Below, one piece after another: positions 8,234 to 16,446 of a stretch of DNA of 64,000 bases. Within the stretch, counting starts at the first letter, position 1. Each line of letters starts with the position of its first letter. The position numbers and the translations under genes are program-made. The DNA lies in NCBI GenBank assembly GCA_052035645.1, contig JBPOHK010000137.1, positions 9,333-73,332 of the forward strand. Reading direction: 5' to 3'. Origin of the DNA: RPQJ01 sp052035645 (lineage in GTDB: Bacteria; Pseudomonadota; Gammaproteobacteria; Steroidobacterales; Steroidobacteraceae). The notes beneath the pieces were generated by a model. That model did not search any database and was not told where the DNA came from. It saw only the letters and a program-made list of their open reading frames with translations.

Positions 8234-8583
8234 CGGGGCTCCCTGCGGTTGCTCGCTCCCGGCGAGAGTTTGAATTTCCAGAATCGTTCGATGGCGGGCT
8301 GTGGTCGGAGTCTATTCGATCAATTCGGGGCGATCACGAACCGCGGCGAATGGCGAGATTCGACCCGCTCGACACGTTTCCGCGGAAACTCACAAGTCGA
8401 ACCATTGAATTGCGCAACCGGGCAATACCGACCCACTCCGGCCACCCGGGCCAGGCCTGGTCTTCCGATAGCCTGGTAATCGAACCCACGTGAGTCGCCC
8501 CGCGTCGCTCGCCGGATCAATCACTTACCGGCGGCGATGGCTTCGCGTGCGATTGACGTGTGAATTGCGGGGCGGTCGCATCA
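8234..8583. other. Intergenic region with first copy of a 16-bp palindromic repeat
   Basis: 350 bp without a credible gene. The notable element is ACGTTTCCGCGGAAAC at 8374-8389, whose core GTTTCCGCGGAAAC is a perfect palindrome. The same 16 bases recur at 10095-10110, beyond the higBA / DUF6090 genes. Base composition is slightly more AT-rich than the flanks. No promoter or terminator is convincing. Confidence 0.6.
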
Positions 8584-8877
8584 TCAAGCAGCTGTCAGTC
8601 GCGCCCTGGTTACCCGGCTCAAGTCCACCCGCTGCCGGGCCCGCCAGAGATCGTGGCTGTACTGCATCGCCAGCCAGCTCTCCGGGGAACGGCCCAAACA
8701 CTTCGACAGCCGCAATGCCATCTCGGGGCTCACGCCGCTTGCCCCGGTCAGCACCCGATTCAGGGTGGAGGGGGCCACGCCCAGCTTAGTGGCCAGCTCA
8801 CGACCACTCAGCCCATTGGGCTCGAGGTAAACGGTCGAGATGAACTCGCCGGGATGCGGGGGATTGTGCATAGCCAT
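8584..8877 (-). CDS. higA: HigA-family antitoxin (XRE-type DNA-binding)
   Basis: 97 residues. It begins MAMHNPPHPGEFI, the HPGE signature of HigA antidotes, followed by a helix-turn-helix (LSGRELATKLGVAPSTLNRV, then GASGVSPEMALRLSKCLG) and the family C-terminal SPESWLAMQ. It should neutralise the HigB toxin and repress its own promoter. The ATG at 8875-8877 shares one base with the higB stop (TGATG), so the two are translationally coupled in the usual toxin-first higBA order. Confidence 0.92.
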   Translation of the reverse strand: MAMHNPPHPGEFISTVYLEPNGLSGRELATKLGVAPSTLNRVLTGASGVSPEMALRLSKCLGRSPESWLAMQYSHDLWRARQRVDLSRVTRARLTAA

Positions 8878-9155
8878 CAGTGGTAATCCTCGTAGTCGAG
8901 CACGTACGCCTGTCCGTCGCGAAACTCGAAGGTCAGCCGCCAGTTGCCGTTCACCCAGATCGACCACCGGCCCCGGTCGGCACCCTTCAGTGGGTGCAGA
9001 CGGAAGCCGGCGATATCCATGTCCTCGATGACCTGAGCCGAATCGAGGGCAGCCAGTTGCATCCTCAGTCGCTTCGCGTGCTGCGGCTGGATTCCAGCCA
9101 GGGACCCTGATTCGTAGAACCGTCGCAGTCCCTTGTGCCGGAACGATTGGATCAT
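8877..9155 (-). CDS. higB: HigB-family toxin (RelE-like mRNA interferase)
   Basis: 92 residues of the RelE/HigB (plasmid maintenance killer) family. It begins MIQSFRHKGLRRFYE, has LRMQLAALDSA in the middle helix, and ends in the conserved sheet WSIWVNGNWRLTFEF and VLDYEDYH. Such toxins cleave mRNA at the ribosome. It is first in the higB-higA pair. A -10-like TACACT ends 6 bases before the ATG, implying a leaderless transcript, and an inverted repeat just upstream is a plausible HigA operator. Confidence 0.92.
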   Translation of the reverse strand: MIQSFRHKGLRRFYESGSLAGIQPQHAKRLRMQLAALDSAQVIEDMDIAGFRLHPLKGADRGRWSIWVNGNWRLTFEFRDGQAYVLDYEDYH

Positions 9156-9161
9156 TGCACG

Positions 9162-9189
9162 AGTGTACCGTGTTGCGCGTCACGCAACA
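9162..9189 (-). promoter_or_regulatory. higBA promoter -10 and putative HigA operator
   Basis: TACACT on the minus strand at 9167-9162, followed by CGTGCA and the higB ATG. The perfect inverted repeat TGTTGCG(cgtca)CGCAACA at 9171-9189 overlaps the spacer/-35 region, where a HigA dimer would block RNA polymerase. Operator function is inferred from position and symmetry. Confidence 0.6.
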
Positions 9190-9284
9190 ACCGGGCGCGT
9201 CGGTCCGCGCGACTGTCTCCGTGCTGATTGACACGTGAGGTCGTCGAAGGGAGCATCCTCCCGGCGTGTCCACCAGGAGCGGGA

Positions 9285-10046
9285 ATGATCCTTCGTCGAA
9301 TTGCACACCATCTGAAGCAGCAGCAATGGACCGCTGTCCTGATCGAACTGGTGATCCTGATCCTGGGCGTGTTCCTGGGCTTCCAGGTCACGGACTGGGC
9401 CAATGAGCGTGCCGACCGCGCCGCCGAGGCCCGTCACCTGGAAGAAATAGCCGAGGATCTGCGTGCGGACACAGCGGTGTTCGATCAGATTCGGACGTCT
9501 GCCGAGACGCGCATCAGCGGCATCGATTACATTCTGGGCGAAGCCCGCGGAGTGACGCGGCCAAGCCGCGTCGTCACTCCCACCGGGGCTGCATACGACA
9601 TGCCGGCCGGTCCACCGCTCGCCGCGGCGGATCGCAGGACACTGCTGGGACGCGCGAACCTGGTGCGCTCCACTACCGGCAATCGAACCGGCTTCGAAGC
9701 GCTGCTCGGCGCCGGCGGCATGCAGAAGATTCGCGACCGGCAGATCAGTCGCCAGTTGCAGGTCTACTACGCGAAGTTCGACGAACTGGATGAGCTGACG
9801 AATGTCCTCAAGCAGGTCCGGGCCGCGGGCGTGACCCAGGGCTACCCGCTCGGGTTGTCTGCGTTCGGGGAAATGGATCCTGACCAACTGATCGCCATCG
9901 TGCGCGGCAGTCCTGCGTATTCGGCTTACCTGCGCACGAACCGCGAATGGGCCGCCATCTACCTGGGCGACGTCGATCAACAGCAGCAACGCGCGCTGCG
10001 GCTTCTCGCGGCCATCGACCGGTACCTGGGCAAGGGTGACCAGTAG
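9285..10046 (+). CDS. DUF6090-like membrane-anchored protein
   Basis: 253 residues. An N-terminal basic stretch (RRIAHHLKQQQW) leads into one membrane helix, IELVILILGVFLGFQVTDW, followed at once by ANERADRAAEARHLEEI. The pattern E-L-V-x-I-x-x-G-V-x-x-G-F-Q-x-x-x-W-x-N-E is that of the DUF6090 family (recalled, not searched). The rest is soluble and helical, with no catalytic motif visible. ATG 9285 was chosen because AGGAGCGGGA precedes it. It diverges from higB with about 130 bp between. The function is unknown; it may be a cargo gene of the small island bounded by the repeated palindrome. Confidence 0.7.
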   Translation: MILRRIAHHLKQQQWTAVLIELVILILGVFLGFQVTDWANERADRAAEARHLEEIAEDLRADTAVFDQIRTSAETRISGIDYILGEARGVTRPSRVVTPTGAAYDMPAGPPLAAADRRTLLGRANLVRSTTGNRTGFEALLGAGGMQKIRDRQISRQLQVYYAKFDELDELTNVLKQVRAAGVTQGYPLGLSAFGEMDPDQLIAIVRGSPAYSAYLRTNREWAAIYLGDVDQQQQRALRLLAAIDRYLGKGDQ

Positions 10047-10093
10047 TCGACGAAACGAAGAGCCGGGAAGACTGCGCGATCAAGGCACGGCCC

Positions 10094-10113
10094 GACGTTT
10101 CCGCGGAAACGTC
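10094..10113. repeat. 20-bp perfect palindrome, second copy of the 8374-8389 repeat
   Basis: GACGTTTCCGCGGAAACGTC is a perfect palindrome. Its inner 16 bases are identical to 8374-8389, so the higBA-DUF6090 segment lies between two copies 1.7 kb apart. It could be an insertion/recombination site or a binding site shared by the two flanks. Confidence 0.65.
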
Positions 10114-10217
10114 CGACCGCCTTCTCTCTTGCGTGAGCACGATCGTTGGTGAGGTGCAAACGACTGTCCGACAGGTGGTCGAGACCATCGTCGGCACTGG
10201 GGAAGTTTCATCGACCA

Positions 10218-10249
10218 CAAAAAGAAAGGCCGGCATTGCTGCCGGCCTT
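10218..10249 (-). terminator. Intrinsic terminator of the ilvC-leuACDB operon
   Basis: Stem AAGGCCGGCA (10226-10235) with TGCCGGCCTT (10240-10249) and loop TTGC. Read on the minus strand the hairpin is followed by TCTTTTTG, a good U-tract. It lies about 265 bp after the leuB stop and is the first strong terminator met by that transcript. Confidence 0.75.
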
Positions 10250-10512
10250 CCGGGTGCGGGACCCGAGCTGCCTCAATCCGTGAGACAAAGACTAACCCGA
10301 CTCAAGTCCGCATCACTCGTTGAGAGAATCGATCGCCAATCGGGGGGCAGGGAGCCCGGGGGCTGCCTGCGGAGGCGCAGTATAGCCCCGGATTTTTCGC
10401 GAGGAACAGCGAAAAAATTGACCGCCGCCCGCGAGGCTGGACGGTATCAACCTGACCTTGACAGTTTCTGTGGATAACTGTCTAAGTCATTGATTCTTAG
10501 ATAATCGAACCG
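10250..10512. other. 3' untranslated region of the leu operon with short inverted repeats
   Basis: No gene seen. Present are the hairpin TTTTTCGC (10393-10400) / GCGAAAAA (10409-10416), the short inverted repeat ACAGTT (10461-10466) / AACTGT (10476-10481), and a plus-strand TTGACA (10458-10463) with TCTAAG 17 bp downstream. If that promoter is active it would make RNA antisense to leuB. All three are weak signals. Confidence 0.35.
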
Positions 10513-11571
10513 TTAAATCCGCGCGAGCACCGCATCGCCGGCGGCAGCGCTTCTGACCGGCTCGAGGCCCGCCGCGCGCACGTCCGCGGTACGCACGCCG
10601 GCCTCGAGCGCCGCCTCGACGGCACGCTCGATCGCCTTCGCTTCGGCGTCCAGTCCGAGCGAATGACGCAACAGCAACGCCGCACTGAGGATCGTGCCGT
10701 AGGGGTTCGCGATGCCCCGTCCCGCGATGTCCGGCGCCGAGCCGTGGATGGGTTCGTACAGTCCGCTCGTGCCGTCGCCGAGCGACGCCGACGGCAACAG
10801 GCCGAGCGAGCCGGCGATCATCGACGCCTCGTCGGTGAGGATGTCGCCGAACATGTTCTCGGTCAGCATCACGTCGAACGACGCGGGCCGGCGGATCAGG
10901 TGCATCGCTGCGGCGTCGACCAGCATGTGCTCGAACTGCACGTCGGGGAACTCGCTCGTCAGCACGCGCTCGACCACCGAACGCCACAGCCGCGAGGTCT
11001 CGAGCACGTTGGCCTTGTCGACCGAGGCGATGCGCTTCGAGCGCGCCATCGCGAGGCGGCCCGCCATGCGGGTGACGCGCTCGACCTCGGTCACCGTGTA
11101 CGTGCAGACGTCTTCCGCGCCATCGGCCGTGCGCGACTTGCGGCCGAAGTAGATGCCGCCGGTCAGTTCGCGCACGACCAGGATGTCGGCGCCCTTGATC
11201 ACCTCGGGCCGCAGCGGCGAGGCGTCGGCCATGCACGGAATGGTCCTCACCGGCCGCAGGTTGGCGAACACGCCGAGCACCTTGCGCAGTTCGAGCAGGC
11301 CCTGCTCGGGCCGCACCTTGGCGGATGGGTCGGACCACTTCGGCCCGCCGACCGCGCCGAGCAGCACCGCGTCGCTCTGCTGGCAGGCAGTGACGGTCTC
11401 TGGGGGCAGGGCGGAACCCGTGGCGTCGATCGCCGCGCCGCCGATCAGCGCCGGCGTGAACTCGAACTGGTGGCCGCCCTTGCGCGCCACGGCCTCGAGC
11501 ACGCGAACTGCCTGCGCGGTCACCTCGGGGCCGATGCCGTCGCCCCCGAGCACGGTGATGCGCGCCTTCAT
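10513..11571 (-). CDS. leuB: 3-isopropylmalate dehydrogenase LeuB
   Basis: 352 residues. NAD-dependent oxidative decarboxylation of 3-isopropylmalate to 2-ketoisocaproate. Motifs: VLGGDGIGPEV at the N-terminus, LLELRKVLGVFANLRPVRT, the metal/substrate segment TENMFGDILTDEASMIAGSLG, and the NAD region EPIHGSAPDIAGRGIANP. The ATG overlaps the leuD stop as ATGA. It is the last gene of the operon, and the stop is TAA at 10513-10515. Confidence 0.96.
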   Translation of the reverse strand: MKARITVLGGDGIGPEVTAQAVRVLEAVARKGGHQFEFTPALIGGAAIDATGSALPPETVTACQQSDAVLLGAVGGPKWSDPSAKVRPEQGLLELRKVLGVFANLRPVRTIPCMADASPLRPEVIKGADILVVRELTGGIYFGRKSRTADGAEDVCTYTVTEVERVTRMAGRLAMARSKRIASVDKANVLETSRLWRSVVERVLTSEFPDVQFEHMLVDAAAMHLIRRPASFDVMLTENMFGDILTDEASMIAGSLGLLPSASLGDGTSGLYEPIHGSAPDIAGRGIANPYGTILSAALLLRHSLGLDAEAKAIERAVEAALEAGVRTADVRAAGLEPVRSAAAGDAVLARI

Positions 11572-12146
11572 CGTTCGTGCTGCCGTTCGAACTGCTCGAT
11601 CGCGGCCGTCTGGCTCAGGAGGTACCCGAGTTCGTCGACGCCGTTCATCAGGCAATAGCGCGAGAACGCCTCGATGGGGAATTTCACGGTCTTGCCGTCC
11701 GGCAGCCGCAGCGTGGTGGCCGGCAGGTCGATCTCGACCTCGACGCCCGGGTTCGCGATCAGCCAGGCGTGCGTGGCTTCGTCCACGACCACCGGCAGCA
11801 GGCCGTTCTTCAGGCTGTTGTTGCGGAAGATGTCGGCAATCTCGGTGCTGATCACGGCACGGAAGCCGAAGTCGAGCAGCGCCCACGGCGCGTGCTCGCG
11901 CGAGGAGCCGCAGCCGATGTTGCGACCGGCCACCAGCACCTGGCAGCCCCTGGCCGCCGGCTGGTTCAGCACGAAGTCCGGGTTCGGCTTGCCGTCAGGC
12001 AGGTAGCGCCACTCGGAGAACAGCGCCTGGCCGAGGCCATCCCGCGTCGTGGTGGTGAGGAAGCGGGCGGGAATGATCTGGTCCGTGTCGATGTTGGTCG
12101 ACGGGAGGACGACCGTTTTCGAACGGATGACGGTAATCGGGTCCAT
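11568..12146 (-). CDS. leuD: 3-isopropylmalate dehydratase small subunit LeuD
   Basis: 192 residues, aconitase-swivel domain. With LeuC it isomerises 2- to 3-isopropylmalate. Motifs NIDTDQIIPARFL at the N-terminus and GCGSSREHAPWALLDFGFRAVIS in the middle are diagnostic. The ATG at 12144-12146 gives the standard N-terminus. 35 bp separate it from the leuC stop, and its own stop overlaps leuB by 4 bp. Confidence 0.95.
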   Translation of the reverse strand: MDPITVIRSKTVVLPSTNIDTDQIIPARFLTTTTRDGLGQALFSEWRYLPDGKPNPDFVLNQPAARGCQVLVAGRNIGCGSSREHAPWALLDFGFRAVISTEIADIFRNNSLKNGLLPVVVDEATHAWLIANPGVEVEIDLPATTLRLPDGKTVKFPIEAFSRYCLMNGVDELGYLLSQTAAIEQFERQHER

Positions 12147-12181
12147 GAATCTCAACCTGGTTCGTGTCTCGGGCGGGGCGC

Positions 12182-13585
12182 TCAGGCGAGCAGCTCGCGG
12201 GGGTCGGTGATGCGGCCGCGGACGGCCGACGCCGCGGCGGTGGCGGGGCTCGCCAGCAGCGTGCGTGCGCCGATGCCCTGTCGACCCTCGAAATTGCGGT
12301 TGCTCGTGCTGACGCAGTACTGGCCCGCGTCGACGGTGTCGCCGTTCATGCCGAGGCACATCGAGCAGCCGGACTCGCGCCAGTCGGCACCGGCGTCGAT
12401 GAACACCTTGTCGAGGCCCAGTGCCTCGGCCTGCTTCTTGATCTGCTGCGAGCCGGGCACCACCAGCGCCTTCACGCCCGGGGCGACCTTGCGGCCCTTC
12501 AGGACCTTTGCCGCGGCCTCGAGGTCCGAGAGTCGTGCGTTGGTGCAGCTGCCGATGAACACGACCTGCACCGGCTTCTCGCGCAGCGGCTCGCCGGGCT
12601 GCAGGCCCATGTAGGAGAGCGCCTTCGCAAACACGGCGTCACCCGGGCGTTCCGGCACGCGGGCCGTGATGCCGGTGACCATGCCGGGATTGGTGCCGAA
12701 GGTGATCATCGGTTCGAGCTTGCTGGCGTCGATCGTCACCTGCTTGTCGAACTTCGCACCCGGATCGGTCTTCAGCTGTTTCCATTCCGCCACGGCGCGA
12801 TCCCAGTCCGCGCCCTGCGGTGCATGGGGGCGGCCCTTCAGGTAGGCGAACGTGGTCTCGTCCGGCGCGATCATGCCCGCGCGGGCGCCGGCCTCGATCG
12901 ACATGTTGCAGATGGTCATGCGCTCGTCCATCGACAGCGCCTCGATGGCCGCGCCGCGGTACTCGATCACGTGGCCGGTGCCGCCGTTCACGCCGATCTG
13001 GCCGATGATGGCGAGCACGAGGTCCTTGGCCGTCACGCCGGCGGGCAGGGCGCCGACCACGTCCACCGCGAACGACTTCGGCTTGCGCTGCAGCAGGCAC
13101 TGCGTCGCCATAACGTAGCCGACCTCGGTGGTGCCGATGCCGAAGGCGAGGGCGCCGAAGGCGCCGTGCGTGCTGGTATGGCTGTCGCCGCAGACGATGG
13201 TCTTGCCGGGCTGGGTGGCGCCCAGTTCCGGACCGATGATGTGCACGATGCCGCGCCGGTCGTCCTTCAGGCCGATCAGGTTGACGCCGAACTCGGCGCA
13301 GTTCACCTCGAGCTGGCGCACCTGCTTGGCCGCGGATTCGAGCTTGATCGGCAGGCCGCCGAAGATCTGGGCCGTGTCGGTGGGGGTCGAATGGTCCATC
13401 GTCGCCAGCGTGCGGTCCAGGCGACGCACCTTGAGTCCTCGCTCGCGCAGCACCGAGAACGCCTGCGGCGAGGTCACCTCGTGGGTGAGGTGCAGGTCGA
13501 TGTACAGCACCGCCGGCGTGTCGGCGGTCTCCGGGACGACGACGTGCCGTTCCCAGACTTTGTCGAACAGGGTCTTCGCGGTCAT
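12182..13585 (-). CDS. leuC: 3-isopropylmalate dehydratase large subunit LeuC
   Basis: 467-residue aconitase-superfamily subunit carrying the [4Fe-4S] cluster. The cluster Cys residues are visible in FIGSCTNARLSDL and SGCSMCLGMNGD. The N-terminus MTAKTLFDKVWERHVV and the HEVTSPQAFSVLR and CGDSHTSTHGAFG segments are typical. It forms the active isomerase with LeuD, encoded immediately downstream. 12 bp separate it from the leuA stop. Confidence 0.96.
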   Translation of the reverse strand: MTAKTLFDKVWERHVVVPETADTPAVLYIDLHLTHEVTSPQAFSVLRERGLKVRRLDRTLATMDHSTPTDTAQIFGGLPIKLESAAKQVRQLEVNCAEFGVNLIGLKDDRRGIVHIIGPELGATQPGKTIVCGDSHTSTHGAFGALAFGIGTTEVGYVMATQCLLQRKPKSFAVDVVGALPAGVTAKDLVLAIIGQIGVNGGTGHVIEYRGAAIEALSMDERMTICNMSIEAGARAGMIAPDETTFAYLKGRPHAPQGADWDRAVAEWKQLKTDPGAKFDKQVTIDASKLEPMITFGTNPGMVTGITARVPERPGDAVFAKALSYMGLQPGEPLREKPVQVVFIGSCTNARLSDLEAAAKVLKGRKVAPGVKALVVPGSQQIKKQAEALGLDKVFIDAGADWRESGCSMCLGMNGDTVDAGQYCVSTSNRNFEGRQGIGARTLLASPATAAASAVRGRITDPRELLA

Positions 13586-13597
13586 TCGAACTCCGGC

Positions 13598-15184
13598 TCA
13601 GATCGTGGAGGCGGCCACTTCCGCCTCCGGCGTACGTTTCTCGTTGCGCGCCGAGGACGCGCGGTTGGCCTCGATGAGGTTCACTACCTCGAGGAAGGCG
13701 CGTACGCCCGACTCGACGATGTCCGTGGTGACGCTGCTGCCGCGATAGGCCCTGCCGTTGTACTCGACGGTCACGACCGCCTCGCCCTGGGCGTCCTCGC
13801 CCATGGTCACGCTGCGCACCTCGAACTTGCGCAGCTTCACGGCGACGCCGGTCGCCGTCTCGATCGCCTTGAAGGCGGCATCGACCGGGCCGTCGCCCGT
13901 CGCTTCCTCCGACAGCACCCGGCCGTCGCTGTGGCGGAGCACCACGCGGCCGGTGGCGGTCTTCGCCGAGTCCGACACCGCGTGCAGGGCCTCGAGGTGC
14001 CAGGGGCCCGAGGCGCCGAATTCCGACTTGAGGACCAGCGCCTCGATGTCGCCGTCGAACAGTTCCTGCTTCTTGTCCGCGAGCGCCTTGAACTCCTCGA
14101 ACACGCGGTTCAGCTCGTTGTCGGAGAGCTCGAAGCCCAGTTCCTTGATGCGCTCGCGCAGCGCGGCGCGGCCGCTGTGCTTGCCGAGCACGAGGTTGGT
14201 GCGCGACATGCCCACGTCCTGCGGACGCATGATCTCGTAGGTCGAGTGGTGCTTGAGCATGCCGTGCTGGTGGATCCCCGACTCGTGCGCGAAGGCGTTC
14301 TCGCCGACCACCGCCTTGTTGCGCGGAATCGTGAGGCCGGTGATGGAGGAGAGCAGTCGGCTGGTCGGGAACAGCTTCTTCGTGTCGATTCCCGTGTGCA
14401 GGTTGAAGAGGCTCTCGCGCGTCTTCATCGCCATCACGACTTCCTCGAGCGAGCAGTTGCCCGCGCGCTCGCCGATGCCGTTGATGGTGCACTCGATCTG
14501 GCGCGCACCCGCGCGCACGGCCGCCATGCTGTTGGCGACGGCCATGCCGAGGTCGTTGTGGCAGTGGACGCTGAACACCACCTTGTCCGCGCCCTTCACG
14601 TTCTTCTTGAGGTACGAGAAGACCTCGTGGAACTCGTCGGGCACCGTGTAGCCGACGGTGTCGGGAACGTTGATGGTCGTCGCGCCGGCGGCGATCACCG
14701 CTTCGACGACCTCGGCGAGGAACTCGAGCTCGGTGCGGGAGGCGTCCTCGGGCGAGAACTCGATGTCCTCGCACAGGCTGCGCGCGTACCGCACGCCCTC
14801 GATCGCCGTGTGGATGATCTCGCCCTTGGCCATGTTGAGCTTGTGCTCGCGATGGATGGCGCTGGTGGCGAGGAAGACGTGGATGCGCGGCCGGGCGGCG
14901 TCCTTGACCGCGCTCCACACCTTGTCGATGTCCTCGCGATTGCAGCGGGCGAGGCCGGCGATCACCGGTCCCTTCACCTCGCGTGCAATCTGGTTGACGG
15001 CTTCCCAGTCGCCCCGGGAGGCGGCCGGGAAACCGGCTTCGATCACGTCCACGCCCAGCTCGGCCAGAGCGCGCGCCATCCGCAGCTTCTCGGGCTGCGT
15101 CATGCTGCAGCCGGGCGATTGCTCGCCGTCACGCAGCGTGGTGTCGAAGATGAGGACGCGGTTCGGGTCGGCTGGGATGGGCAT
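13598..15184 (-). CDS. leuA: 2-isopropylmalate synthase LeuA
   Basis: 528 residues. Condenses acetyl-CoA with 2-ketoisovalerate, the committed leucine step. Motifs: FDTTLRDGEQSPG at the N-terminus, metal-binding HCHNDLG, HESGIHQHG, and a C-terminal regulatory domain (from about 390) that normally binds leucine for feedback inhibition. The ATG at 15182-15184 begins MPIPADPNRVLIFDTT; the gap to the ilvC stop is 5 bp. Leucine therefore probably controls this pathway twice: by attenuation upstream and allosterically here. Confidence 0.96.
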   Translation of the reverse strand: MPIPADPNRVLIFDTTLRDGEQSPGCSMTQPEKLRMARALAELGVDVIEAGFPAASRGDWEAVNQIAREVKGPVIAGLARCNREDIDKVWSAVKDAARPRIHVFLATSAIHREHKLNMAKGEIIHTAIEGVRYARSLCEDIEFSPEDASRTELEFLAEVVEAVIAAGATTINVPDTVGYTVPDEFHEVFSYLKKNVKGADKVVFSVHCHNDLGMAVANSMAAVRAGARQIECTINGIGERAGNCSLEEVVMAMKTRESLFNLHTGIDTKKLFPTSRLLSSITGLTIPRNKAVVGENAFAHESGIHQHGMLKHHSTYEIMRPQDVGMSRTNLVLGKHSGRAALRERIKELGFELSDNELNRVFEEFKALADKKQELFDGDIEALVLKSEFGASGPWHLEALHAVSDSAKTATGRVVLRHSDGRVLSEEATGDGPVDAAFKAIETATGVAVKLRKFEVRSVTMGEDAQGEAVVTVEYNGRAYRGSSVTTDIVESGVRAFLEVVNLIEANRASSARNEKRTPEAEVAASTI

Positions 15185-15189
15185 GGGGT

Positions 15190-16185
15190 TTACCGTCCTT
15201 CGTTGAGCCAGGGCATGCGGGCACGGAGCTTCACGCCGACCTTCTCGATCGGGTGCGCCATGTCCTTCTTCATGAGGGCCGTGTACTTCTTGCGGCCGGT
15301 CTTGTTCTCGCGGATCCAGGTGCGCGCGAAGGAGCCGTCCTGGATCTCGCCCAGGATCTTCTTCATCTCCGTCTTGGTGGCCTTGTTCACCACGCGCGGG
15401 CCGCGGGTGAGGTCGCCCCACTTGGCGGTGTGCGAGATGTACTTGTGCATCTTGGCGAGGCCGCCTTCGTGCAGCAGGTCGACGATCAGCTTCAGCTCGT
15501 GCAGGCACTCGTAGTAGGCGACTTCCGGCTGGTAACCGGCTTCGACCAGCGTCTCGTAGCCCTTGACCACGAGTTCGGTGGCGCCGCCGCACAGCACGGC
15601 CTGCTCGCCGAAGAGATCCGTCTCGGTCTCTTCCTTGAACGTCGTCTCGATGACGCCGGCGCGGGTCCCGCCGATGCCGTCGGCGTAGGCCAGCGCCTTC
15701 TTCTTGGCCTTCTTCGACGCGTCCTGGTGGACGGCGATCAGGCAGGGCACGCCGCGGCCTTCCTGGTACTGGCGACGGACGAGGCCGCCCGGGCCCTTCG
15801 GCGCGATCAGCACGACGTCGAGGTCCTTGCGCGGCTTGATCTGCTTGAAGTGGATGTTGAAGCCGTGCGCGAAGAGCAGGGTGGCGCCCTTGGCGAGGTT
15901 CGGCAGGATTTCCTTGTAGTTCTGCGCCTGCGAGGTGTCCGGCGTCAGGAGCGCGACCAGCGCGGCACCCTTCACGGCCTCGGCCGGTTCCGTGACCGTG
16001 AGGCCGTCCTTCTTCGCCATCGCCCAGCTGTCGCCCTTGCGCACGCCGATGACGACGTCATAGCCGGAGTCCTTCAGGTTCAGCGCGTGCGCGCGTCCCT
16101 GGCTGCCATAGCCGATCACCGCGATCTTCGCGCCGGCCAGGGCCTTCTTGTCCACGTCTTTCGTCGAGTACGCTCGCATCGTCAT
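15190..16185 (-). CDS. ilvC: Ketol-acid reductoisomerase IlvC (class I)
   Basis: 331 residues, the short class I form. It converts acetolactate and acetohydroxybutyrate to dihydroxy acids with NADPH and magnesium. Motifs: VIGYGSQGRAHALNL (Rossmann loop), AHGFNIHF, APKGPGGLVRRQY, and ETETDLFGEQAVLCGG with metal ligands. Two starts are possible, ATG at 16185 and ATG two codons later at 16179. AGGAG stands only 1-2 bases before the first but about 7 before the second, so MRAYSTKD (16179) is likelier. It is the first structural gene after the leucine attenuator; no ilvGMH lies nearby. Confidence 0.95.
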   Translation of the reverse strand: MTMRAYSTKDVDKKALAGAKIAVIGYGSQGRAHALNLKDSGYDVVIGVRKGDSWAMAKKDGLTVTEPAEAVKGAALVALLTPDTSQAQNYKEILPNLAKGATLLFAHGFNIHFKQIKPRKDLDVVLIAPKGPGGLVRRQYQEGRGVPCLIAVHQDASKKAKKKALAYADGIGGTRAGVIETTFKEETETDLFGEQAVLCGGATELVVKGYETLVEAGYQPEVAYYECLHELKLIVDLLHEGGLAKMHKYISHTAKWGDLTRGPRVVNKATKTEMKKILGEIQDGSFARTWIRENKTGRKKYTALMKKDMAHPIEKVGVKLRARMPWLNEGR

Positions 16186-16225
16186 TCTCCTGAGGATCAG
16201 TCCGGTTCCAGTTCACGTGTGCCTA

Positions 16226-16267
16226 TAACGAAGAACCCCGCGACGGCTGGTCCGCCGTGCGGGGTTC
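16226..16267 (-). terminator. Attenuator terminator of the ilvC-leu operon
   Basis: On the minus strand GAACCCCGC (16267-16259) pairs with GCGGGGTTC (16241-16233), with an inner ACGGC/GCCGT helix, followed by TTCGTT. The 5' arm GTGCGGGG (plus 16257-16264) can alternatively pair with CCCCGCAC (plus 16307-16314) in the end of the leader peptide gene. This is the classic antiterminator/terminator switch: a ribosome stalled on the Leu codons upstream would leave 16307-16314 free to capture the terminator arm. Confidence 0.8.
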
Positions 16268-16295
16268 CTGGTTTCCGTTGCGCCTTCTCGCGCGT

Positions 16296-16409
16296 TCAGT
16301 CCAGAGCCCCGCACCTCCGCATGGGAAGCAGGGTCAGGGACGCAAGCAGCAGCAGGCCCGCCGGGACGGCGGTGTTCGAACGAAGGGAAGCGTCGGTGGA
16401 CGACTTCAT
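16296..16409 (-). CDS. leuL: Leucine operon leader peptide
   Basis: 37-codon reading frame, ATG at 16409-16407 and TGA at 16298-16296. The middle reads AGLLLLASLTLLPM: seven Leu in eleven residues at positions 19-28 (eight or nine Leu overall), immediately before the segment that can pair with the terminator arm. The size, the regulatory-amino-acid cluster, the position about 30 nt after a promoter, and the terminator 30 bp downstream define a ribosome-mediated attenuator sensing charged tRNA-Leu. No strong Shine-Dalgarno is visible. The product is presumably not functional as a protein. Confidence 0.8.
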   Translation of the reverse strand: MKSSTDASLRSNTAVPAGLLLLASLTLLPMRRCGALD

Positions 16410-16446
16410 CGCGAGCCTGTCGGTCTGCCTGTTGAAAGGAATGCGG

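Noticed and set aside
8460..8490. tRNA-like string GGTTCGATTACCA on the minus strand
   Set aside because: Only a partial T-arm resemblance; no acceptor, D or anticodon stems could be built around it.
12164..15514. 1116-codon plus-strand open frame opposite the leu genes
   Set aside because: It is antisense to leuC, leuA and part of ilvC, which are certain. His/Asp/Val-rich composition is typical of high-GC antisense shadow frames.
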